Below, one piece after another: positions 58,193-64,000 of a stretch of 64,000 nucleotides of DNA (positions are counted from its first letter, which is position 1; every line of letters starts with the position of its first letter). A program made the translations under genes and the position numbers. The notes beneath the pieces were generated by a model. It was not told where the DNA came from. It worked only from the letters and a program-made list of their open reading frames with translations, and searched no databases. The stretch comes from Streptosporangium sandarakinum (GTDB taxonomy: Bacteria; Actinomycetota; Actinomycetes; Streptosporangiales; Streptosporangiaceae): NCBI RefSeq assembly GCF_013409935.1, contig NZ_JACCCO010000002.1, positions 1,426,001 through 1,490,000 on the forward strand. The letters are read 5' to 3'.

Positions 58193-59506
58193 TCAGTCGG
58201 GCAGAAGGACCCCGCGCCGTGCCCGCCGTGTGGCGGTCAACCCTCCGATCAGGCCGCTCACCACGCAGACCAGTACCAGCCCGACGTATTGCGGCAAAGA
58301 GTAGGCGAACCACGGCACGCCGGTCGCTGCCTTGCCCAGCACGGTGAGGCAGACGACCGCGATGCCCGTCCCCAGCAGTGTTCCAGCGGCCGTCACGATC
58401 AACGTCTCCCAGATCACCGCCCTGGTGAGCTGCCGCGGCTTGGTCCCCACCGTGCGCAACAACCGGATTTCCTCGGCCCGCTCGGTCATCGTCATCGCGG
58501 TCGCGTTCAGCACCGCGATCACGGTGTAGACCACACCCGATCCCACCATCATCGGTGCCGCCCACGCCGATGTCCCCGTACGGACCACGCCCGCCGCTGC
58601 GTCCGAGGTCGCCACGGCGAACAGGAAGGTGCACGCGAGCGCCACGGTCAGCATTACGGGGGACGCGGCCGACATCGCCCGGCGCGGCTGGGTGATCAAC
58701 GAAGCCCTGGCCAGCATCCCGGCGCCCGGGTCGAGTCGGGCGAGCACGGCTCCCAGCAGCCAACCGATACCGGCCAGCGCGATGGGTCCGAGCGCGGACG
58801 CGCCCACGGAGAGAGCCATAGCCGCCCCCAAGCCGGCCGGAAATGCGGCCACCGGCTTGACCTGCGGCACGAGATAGGCCAGGGCGCTGCCCCCGCACAG
58901 CATCAACACCCCGATGACAGCCCTCGGCCAGGGCAGCAGCCGCCGCTGCGCCGCGCTCTCCCGCAGTACTTCCAAAGGCCCCACGCGGACGGCCTTACGC
59001 GCTGCGCTCCGGGCCGCCAGCAGCGTCACGGCCAGCCCGACCACCAGTGCCATGATGAACGGTCCCGGCGTCACTTCCACCGGAACGCCCACCGGCGCCA
59101 GGCCGGTCATCCGCATGGCCTCCGCCATCGTCACGGCATACGGCACGGCCAGCACGCAGCCCGCCACACTCGCCAGTACGGCCAGTACCAGCGCCTCCGC
59201 CGTGACCAGCCACCGCACCTGCCGCGGGGTCATGCCGACCGACCGCAGCAACCCCCACGTCCTGCGCTGCCGCAGCACGTGCAGGCTCAACATGCCCGCG
59301 ATCACGAAGATCGACACGAAGCCCGACACCGCGGCCGACAGCACCAGCAACCCCATGACGCCGTTCAACTCGTCGCGCGCTCCGGCGCCGGCGACCAGCA
59401 TGCCGCTACCGCCGACCAGCATCGCGGCCAAGACCACCGCCGCGAACGACGCGGCGAAGCTCATTCGATTGGCCCGTACGTTGTTCCAGGCCAGGACGAG
59501 TGTCAC
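58193..59506 (-). CDS. ABC exporter permease, FtsX/MacB type
   Basis: 437 residues with about eight membrane helices in two FtsX-like blocks. Each block has the coupling motif: SLHVLRQRRTWGLLRSVGMT PRQ in the first (about 80-105) and TERAEEIRLLRTVGTKPRQL in the second (about 335-360). The start GTG 59506 overlaps the ATPase stop (GTGA). Together they form a two-gene exporter of the type that moves peptides, lipids or drugs out. No regulator or peptide gene is adjacent, so the substrate is unknown. Confidence 0.9.
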   Translation of the reverse strand: MTLVLAWNNVRANRMSFAASFAAVVLAAMLVGGSGMLVAGAGARDELNGVMGLLVLSAAVSGFVSIFVIAGMLSLHVLRQRRTWGLLRSVGMTPRQVRWLVTAEALVLAVLASVAGCVLAVPYAVTMAEAMRMTGLAPVGVPVEVTPGPFIMALVVGLAVTLLAARSAARKAVRVGPLEVLRESAAQRRLLPWPRAVIGVLMLCGGSALAYLVPQVKPVAAFPAGLGAAMALSVGASALGPIALAGIGWLLGAVLARLDPGAGMLARASLITQPRRAMSAASPVMLTVALACTFLFAVATSDAAAGVVRTGTSAWAAPMMVGSGVVYTVIAVLNATAMTMTERAEEIRLLRTVGTKPRQLTRAVIWETLIVTAAGTLLGTGIAVVCLTVLGKAATGVPWFAYSLPQYVGLVLVCVVSGLIGGLTATRRARRGVLLPD

Positions 59507-60228
59507 CGGCGGCCACCCAGTCGCATGCCGATCTGGTCGGCCGAGGGCCTGTCCAGGACGTCGACGATCTGCCCGTCGGTCAGGAACAGCACGCTGTCGG
59601 CCCGGGCTGCCGCCTGCGGATCGTGCGTGACCATGACCACCGTCTGGCCGAACGCGTCGACCGCTTCCCGCAGCAGTGCCAGCACCTCGTGTCCGGTGCT
59701 GCGGTCCAGCGCCCCCGTCGGCTCGTCTGCGAAGAGCACCTCCGGCCTGCCGAGCAGGGCACGTGCGATCGCCACCCGTTGCTGCTGGCCGCCGGACAAC
59801 TGCGCCGGGCGATGCCTCTCCCGCCCTTCTAGTCCGACCCGGTGCAGCAACTCGCGCACACGGGACGGGTCGGGCCGCCGCCTGGCCAGCCTGCTGGGCA
59901 GGATCACGTTCTGCCAGGCGGTCAGCGACGGCACCAGGTTGAAGGCCTGGAAGATGACGCCGACCTGGTCGCGGCGCAGCACCGCCAGTTCCTTCTCCCT
60001 CAAGCGGGTGACGTCCTGCCCGGCGATACGAACCGCCCCGGAATCCGGCCGGTCCAGCCCCGAGGAACACTGCAGCAGCGTGCTCTTGCCCGACCCCGAC
60101 GGGCCCATCACAGCGGTGAAAGTGCCACGTGGGAAGGCGACGCTGACCTGCCGGAGCGCGGCCACCTCGGTTCCACCCTTTCCATATGTCCTGGTCACTT
60201 CCTCAAGGAGAACCGCGTGATCACTCAT
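59503..60228 (-). CDS. ABC exporter ATPase (LolD/MacB type)
   Basis: 241 residues from ATG 60228: Walker A VMGPSGSGKSTLLQCSSGLD, Q-loop VIFQAFNLVPSLTAWQNVIL, signature LSGGQQQRVAIARALL, Walker B VLFADEPTGALD and switch VVMVTHDPQAAARA. It powers the FtsX-type permease encoded downstream with overlap. The stretch upstream (60229-60464) shows no regulator gene. Confidence 0.93.
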   Translation of the reverse strand: MSDHAVLLEEVTRTYGKGGTEVAALRQVSVAFPRGTFTAVMGPSGSGKSTLLQCSSGLDRPDSGAVRIAGQDVTRLREKELAVLRRDQVGVIFQAFNLVPSLTAWQNVILPSRLARRRPDPSRVRELLHRVGLEGRERHRPAQLSGGQQQRVAIARALLGRPEVLFADEPTGALDRSTGHEVLALLREAVDAFGQTVVMVTHDPQAAARADSVLFLTDGQIVDVLDRPSADQIGMRLGGRR

Positions 60229-60464
60229 GATCAGCAGCGTGCCGGAACCCGCGGACTTTAGCCATCCGGTATCTCCCCGATCGATCCCTGAGCCTCGCCG
60301 CACGCCTCAAGAAAGCACTGGGCACTGCGGGGCGAGCAGGCCGATATGTGCCGGGTGCGTGGTTGATGTGGGGATCCGGTGCAAGGCAGCTGGGGGCCGG
60401 ATTGGGACGTGGCTGTGGCTTGGTCACGGAAGTTGTGGCCTCCCCGACCTCCGATCACAAAGCG

Positions 60465-60680
60465 GCGAACTACCGAAGATCTGCCACCAGCACACCATCA
60501 CCCTGCACCCCGGCGACCTCGACAAGTTCCGCCAGGACCTGGCCTACCTCAGCCCTTCGTGGCGAGGGACGTACTCCACCGTCAGGGCGATGACCGAGGG
60601 ACTGAGCAGAGCACCTCGATCGCTCGCCGCTCACGGGCCGGAGCCGGCCACCACCCATCCCAATAACGAGCAACTCAGAT
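60465..60680 (+). pseudogene. Transposase-like remnant, shorter copy
   Basis: ELPKICHQHTITLHPGDLDK, RQDLAYLSPSWRGTYSTVRA and MTEGL match the copy at 55995, and the end GAGCAGAGCACCTCGATCGC matches 56335-56360. About 170 bases in between (NGRLKGYDL to the linker) are deleted. Not a functional gene. 60229-60464 and 60680-60840 hold no other supported feature. Confidence 0.6.
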
Positions 60681-60840
60681 CCTCTTGTCGCAGCGTCCAG
60701 CCCGGAGCCGGCATCGCCATGCCCAGCGACGCGAACCCAGCCCTCCACCAGCGACCAGACACCACCCGGGCCTTCCCGGACGCCCGCTCCGCGGTTCCCG
60801 AACCAGGACGAACCCGATTCGCAAACCCCTGAAACGACAA

Positions 60841-60978
60841 GATCCCGCCTGATCGCGATGATCAGACGGGATCCCGTCAACTTCAGTCCGGCCGTCTCAA
60901 GAACGGCCCCTGGTGGGGTGTTCACGAATAGGTCGAGCGGACTGCGCTCCCCAAGGTTCTGAGCGGGGGATCGCCTCA
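60841..60978. repeat. Family B intergenic repeat, copy 5 (divergent)
   Basis: Hairpin GATCCCGCCTGATC/GATCAGACGGGATC (60841-60873, one mismatch), second hairpin GGCCGT/ACGGCC (60890-60907), GGTGTTCACGA (60917-60927), and GATCGCCTC at 60969, 52 bases on. The second GATCG box is absent. Confidence 0.65.
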
Positions 60979-61191
60979 AGGCGGCGCACAGGGTGTGGTT
61001 GTCGAGCCATCCGGCGGGTCTGCAGTCGCACAGGGGCAGTTGTGCTCGGTGGTGGAAGGAGCGAGTGCAGAGGCGTCTCTTCCCGTGAGCTGCAAAGCCA
61101 TCTACAGTTACGGTTTGCAGGCATTGCGTGACTCTGTGTGGTCGCACATTCTCTGCGGGTTACGCACGGCGCCAGGTATGTGGAGGTCGGC
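60979..61191. other. Leader of the coiled-coil gene
   Basis: About 210 bases, less GC-rich than the surroundings, with no supported frame; ends with the ribosome site TGGAGG five bases before ATG 61192. Confidence 0.5.
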
Positions 61192-61683
61192 ATGACGTTG
61201 GGCGAAGCATCGCTACTGGAGCAGTTGGCTGCGGACGAGGAGTCCGCCCGCGCACAACTTGAGTCGTTGCATGAGCAGGTGGCGACCCTGGAAGAGCAGC
61301 TGCGCGACCTGGCCACCACCCGGAGGATCGTCGCGCCGATGCTCGCCGGGCGTTCCCGGCCCGAGCAGGCACCGTCTGGCGGCACGCCTGAAGCCCCGAC
61401 ACACACCTCGCCAGTGAAAGCCGCGCCAGCGCCGAAACCAGTCGCCGGGCTCGACCAGCGGGTCGTTGTGATCATGGCGAGTTCCGGGCGGACGATGCGT
61501 GCCAAGGAAGTGGCTCAAGCGCTGGGCGAGCCCGACGTGCGGGGCCGGGTGGAGACCACCCGGGCGCGACTCAAGCGGCTGACGGCGCTCGGCTGGCTGA
61601 CCCAGCACGAGCCGGGCCTGTTCTCCATCGCCGCGGGCATCAATGGCCACGCGCCGGGGGGAGTCGCCGACGACGAGGCATAG
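61192..61683 (+). CDS. Coiled-coil plus winged-helix-like protein
   Basis: 163 residues from ATG 61192 with GGAGG upstream. Residues 5-50 form a heptad coiled coil (LLEQLAADEESARAQLESLH, EQVATLEEQLRDLATTRRIV), a Pro/Ala linker follows, and residues 95-155 look like a winged helix (VVVIMASSGRTMRAKEVAQA, RGRVETTRARLKRLTALGW). Such proteins recur beside integrase- or transposase-type genes in actinomycetes. A 13-bp hairpin follows at 61743. Role unknown; a DNA-binding accessory factor is plausible. Confidence 0.7.
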   Translation: MTLGEASLLEQLAADEESARAQLESLHEQVATLEEQLRDLATTRRIVAPMLAGRSRPEQAPSGGTPEAPTHTSPVKAAPAPKPVAGLDQRVVVIMASSGRTMRAKEVAQALGEPDVRGRVETTRARLKRLTALGWLTQHEPGLFSIAAGINGHAPGGVADDEA

Positions 61684-61742
61684 AGCCACACATCAGAGGT
61701 CAAGCGTTCCACAACGGTCGTGGGCGCCGGGCCGGACAAGCA

Positions 61743-61776
61743 GGGTGCCGCCGAGATTAGGCCCTCGGCGGCACCC
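61743..61776. terminator. Terminator after the coiled-coil gene
   Basis: Perfect 13-bp stem GGGTGCCGCCGAG (61743-61755)/CTCGGCGGCACCC (61764-61776) with an 8-nt loop, 60 bases after the gene. A second small stem CTGCCCTGC/GCAGGGCAG lies at 61881-61903, just past the end of the XRE gene on the other strand. Confidence 0.75.
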
Positions 61777-61957
61777 GAGGTTGCGTGAGCACCCTCCAGG
61801 TATCAACTGACAGTGTCTCGCGCACTCCTGAGAGTAACTCGAATGAGGACCTTTGGGGAGGCGTCGAGCCTGGATTTCGTCTGCCCTGCGATCGGCAGGG
61901 CAGGCGCGGGAAGGATCGACAATGCCCTCACCAGGGCGAGAAGGGGTCCGGGGCGGG

Positions 61958-62272
61958 TCAGTTTCCGCCGGTCCCGGTGGGCGACGCAGGCCACAGCCGG
62001 ACGGCCAGGCCGACCTCCAGTTGGGCGATGGTGGCCACGTCAGGCCAGCAGCGTCCGGCGGCCACGTCGTTGACGGTCTGCCGGTTCACCCCACTGATCT
62101 CGGCCAGCCGGCGGAAGCTCAGCCTTCGCTCGGTCATCACTGCTTGCAGAGTCGCGGCGATGGCCTGGACGACGGCGGCGGCCGGATGGCCGGACAGGTC
62201 CGCGTGGGGCCAGTTCTCCGGGTCGTCGGCCAGCTCCCGGGGAGAGCGGGAACGCCCGCGTCCTCCGACCAT
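61958..62272 (-). CDS. XRE-type small regulator
   Basis: 104 residues from ATG 62272 with AAAGGAG upstream. Central helix-turn-helix: VMTERRLSFRRLAEISGVNR, QTVNDVAAGRCWPDVATIAQ, LEVGLAVRLWP. N-terminus basic/Ser-rich with NWPHADLSGHPAAAVVQAIA. Divergent from the recombinase-like gene across the palindrome at 62314-62331, which it probably binds. Similar layouts occur in small actinobacterial mobile elements. Confidence 0.82.
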   Translation of the reverse strand: MVGGRGRSRSPRELADDPENWPHADLSGHPAAAVVQAIAATLQAVMTERRLSFRRLAEISGVNRQTVNDVAAGRCWPDVATIAQLEVGLAVRLWPASPTGTGGN

Positions 62273-62313
62273 GACAAACGACTCCTTTCGGTAGATGTCG
62301 TCGTCCTCCGTAA

Positions 62314-62331
62314 CGGCAGGTTGTCCTGCCG
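62314..62331. promoter_or_regulatory. Palindrome between XRE and recombinase-like genes
   Basis: CGGCAGG-TTGT-CCTGCCG, a perfect 7-bp inverted repeat with a 4-bp centre, 14 bases before the GTG of the recombinase-like gene (62345). It could be the operator for the divergent XRE protein. TATGGAT follows at 62333. Confidence 0.65.
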
Positions 62332-62344
62332 CTATGGATGGGGT

Positions 62345-63280
62345 GTGACCCTCGACGCGGAAACCTCGGCGAAGATCACCGGCTACCGGCCGCAGCAGGC
62401 CACGCCGGAATGGGAACAGATCGCCGGGCACGTCCGGATGCTGGTCGCCGCCAGCGCCAACCGCTCCCCCTACCGAGTGCAGCGGCTGCTCACCGCGACC
62501 ACCCGGCTGGCCGTGTGGTGTCACCGCTCCGGCCTGCCCGATGACCCGGAAGTGTGGCTGCGGCACGAGACGATCGACGCGTTCGTCCTGACCGGCTGCA
62601 CCGACCTGGCCCCGAGCTCGGCGCAGACCTACCGGTCCTGGCTGCGGCACATGCGCGCCATGCTGGCCTGGCTGGAACGCGGCGAACAGGTGCCGCCACC
62701 GATGAAAGCCCCCAAGAAGGTCAGCCCGCCGTACTCGCCGGCCCAGCTCGGCCGCCTTCGCGGCTGGGCCGAACGCCTGCCTGGCCAGGCTAGGGGCGAC
62801 GCTCTGGCGTTGATGGCGCTCGCCTGCGGCTGCGGTCTGACCTCTGGAGAAGTGGCCGCCGTCCGCACCGGGCATCTGCGCCGCTTGGACTGCGGCGCGG
62901 TCGTGGTCGCCGTCCCCGGCACCGAGCGGTTGATCGTCTGCCGCGCCGCCTGGGAGGACGTCCTGGCTCATGCCGCCGACCAGCCGGGCGACCGGTTCGT
63001 ATTCCGGCCCAGGCGCGCCGCCCGGCACGCCAAGAACCTGTTCAGCTCCTGGACCGCCCGCCACACCCCGACCGGCGGCCTGCCCGCCCTGTCGGTGCGC
63101 CGGCTGCGCTCCTCCTGGATCGTCGAGTTGCTGAGCGCCCGCATCGATTTGGGGGTGGTGGCCGTCGCAGCCGGGATGAGCACCTCCGCGCTGGCCCGCT
63201 ACCAACATTTCGTCCCCGTCCTGGACGAGTCCACCGCGGTCGCGCTGCTGCGCGGCAGGCCCGACGAACAGGCCCGTTGA
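62345..63280 (+). CDS. Tyrosine-recombinase-fold protein with an incomplete active site
   Basis: 311 residues from GTG 62345 (possibly leaderless). N-terminal SAM-like DNA-binding domain (QTYRSWLRHMRAMLAWLERG), C-terminal catalytic-type domain from about 140. The box-I Arg is replaced (ACGCGLTSGEVAAVR; expected GLRxxE). Box II reads SVRRLRSSWIVELL, with the second Arg kept but both His altered. Box III His is Met (AAGMSTSALARYQHF), while the Tyr is retained. Only Arg-II and Tyr of the usual R-K-H-R-H-Y remain, so it is probably inactive or acts only as a partner. Coupled by TTGA to the transposase-like gene. Confidence 0.75.
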   Translation: MTLDAETSAKITGYRPQQATPEWEQIAGHVRMLVAASANRSPYRVQRLLTATTRLAVWCHRSGLPDDPEVWLRHETIDAFVLTGCTDLAPSSAQTYRSWLRHMRAMLAWLERGEQVPPPMKAPKKVSPPYSPAQLGRLRGWAERLPGQARGDALALMALACGCGLTSGEVAAVRTGHLRRLDCGAVVVAVPGTERLIVCRAAWEDVLAHAADQPGDRFVFRPRRAARHAKNLFSSWTARHTPTGGLPALSVRRLRSSWIVELLSARIDLGVVAVAAGMSTSALARYQHFVPVLDESTAVALLRGRPDEQAR

Positions 63281-64000
63281 GTACGGCGAAGCCACGCGCC
63301 TGGCCGCCGCGCACCACCCGAGCCCGAGCCACCCGGCCCCGGCCACCTGCCAAGCAGACGGCACAGATCCCCGATGCCGTCACCAGCCACTACGCCCGGC
63401 TGCTGGACGACTCCGGCATCATGGCGTTGATCAACGACGAGCTCGGCCAGCGCCCCGGCCCGGCGGGAGTGCCGATCCGGGCGGTGCTCGTCTGTCTGAT
63501 GATCTCGATCCACCACAGCGGCAAAGCCACCCTGGCCGAAGCCTGGCAGCTGGCCGCCTTCTGCCTGTCCCCGGCCGCCCGACAGCATCTGGGCCTGGAT
63601 CCCGACCGGCCATCTGCCGACGATCCGCACGCCTGCCTGGCCGACAACCGGCGTTTCTACCGCGCCTTCGACCGGCTCACCAGCCTGCTGGACCCGGCCC
63701 GGCACGACCGTCGCACCCGCCTGCCCCAGCACGAGGCCGACCTGCTTGCCACCGCCTGGCAAGACGACGATCCCGACCACACCCGCACGCGGGGCCTGCT
63801 GCAAGACGTCGTCACCGCGCTCGTGCTCACACCGGTCCGCTGGAGCAAAGGCCGCGGCTACCTGGCAGGATTTAGCGGTGACGTCGGCATCGACACCACC
63901 GCTGCCCCGGTCTTCGCCCGGCCGCCCCGAGCTCGCCGCTCCGCCGGCGAATTGATCGCCTCCACCGAGATCACCGCAGGCTGGCACCACTCGGCCGGAA
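63277..64000 (+). CDS. DDE-transposase-like protein, 3' end beyond the window
   Basis: At least 241 codons, beginning with TTG 63277 inside the recombinase stop (TTGA). The N-terminal part has HYARLLDDSGIMALINDELG, VLVCLMISIHHSGKATLAEA and PDDPHACLADNRRFYRAFDR-like helices; near residue 205 comes FSGDVGIDTTAAPVFARPPR, which fits the first catalytic Asp region (hhDxT) of a DDE transposase, followed by EITAGWHHSAG at the edge. It may be the catalytic member of the module, with the degenerate recombinase as a coupled partner. The full length and the other DDE residues are outside the window. Confidence 0.65.
   Translation, partial: MSTAKPRAWPPRTTRARATRPRPPAKQTAQIPDAVTSHYARLLDDSGIMALINDELGQRPGPAGVPIRAVLVCLMISIHHSGKATLAEAWQLAAFCLSPAARQHLGLDPDRPSADDPHACLADNRRFYRAFDRLTSLLDPARHDRRTRLPQHEADLLATAWQDDDPDHTRTRGLLQDVVTALVLTPVRWSKGRGYLAGFSGDVGIDTTAAPVFARPPRARRSAGELIASTEITAGWHHSAG

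Noticed and set aside
60227-60832. 201-codon plus-strand frame
   Set aside because: It runs through the promoter of the ABC ATPase and a transposase remnant; similarity is limited to the remnant piece.

Overview
The window is high-GC DNA (GC-rich third codon positions, GTG/TTG starts, several start codons that look leaderless) and carries a gene order typical of actinobacterial chromosomes: pth-rplY-prs-glmU, ppk-mutT1, a tam/tamR divergent pair, then ABC-F, ispE, ksgA, tatD, metG, rsmI and pmt. The FasR-like regulator, the ClpP pair with a PopR-like regulator and the many GC-rich hairpins fit a Streptosporangiales-type actinomycete. That placement is an inference from gene content, not from a search.

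Left part, 1-30,000: conserved core. A sugar transferase is cut by the left edge. Peptidyl-tRNA hydrolase, ribosomal protein L25/Ctc, PRPP synthetase, GlmU and tRNA-Gln follow on the minus strand. A membrane fatty-acid desaturase with a striking double palindrome in its promoter precedes a FasR-like TetR regulator with a long charged-helix tail. Polyphosphate kinase, a Nudix/histidine-phosphatase protein and a CYTH-CHAD protein form a polyphosphate neighbourhood. Then come tam/tamR with a shared operator, an ABC-F ATPase, ispE, ksgA, tatD (the spot where rpfB often lies is empty), metG, a GT2 glycosyltransferase, a GT-C glycosyltransferase, rsmI, a protein O-mannosyltransferase, an unrecognised protein and an AI-2E-family transporter.

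Middle part, 30,000-45,000: small regulator-plus-target pairs, many with visible operators. They include HxlR/NAD(P)-binding protein, MarR/beta-propeller protein, DoxX, TetR/thioesterase, an ECF sigma factor with a membrane protein, an alpha-toroid cyclase-like protein, a PopR-like regulator next to two clpP genes (one lacks the catalytic serine), MerR/imine-reductase-like, TetR/VOC and TetR/cupin. Decayed pieces (a GNAT C-terminus and an antitoxin copy) mark genome turnover.

Right part, 45,000-64,000: an accessory zone built from duplicated and broken pieces. It holds an IS5-type relic, an intact and a frameshifted copy of a secreted protein, an intact and a frameshifted copy of a DUF7710-like gene, a VapBC-like pair, and two copies of a decayed transposase-like fragment. 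Two dispersed intergenic repeat families run through it. Family A (three copies) joins a tRNA 3'-end-like segment to GTGCC/GTGCT boxes spaced 10-11 bp, as in phage or ICE attachment sites. Family B (five copies, starting at 40.4 kb) has boxes at nearly constant spacing after a hairpin. A LuxR/NB-ARC-type regulator, an ABC exporter and a quinone-oxidoreductase-like gene are intact. The right edge holds a compact module: coiled-coil protein, XRE regulator, tyrosine-recombinase-fold protein without most catalytic residues, and a translationally coupled DDE-transposase-like gene cut by the window end. This module is the best candidate for a little-described mobile system.
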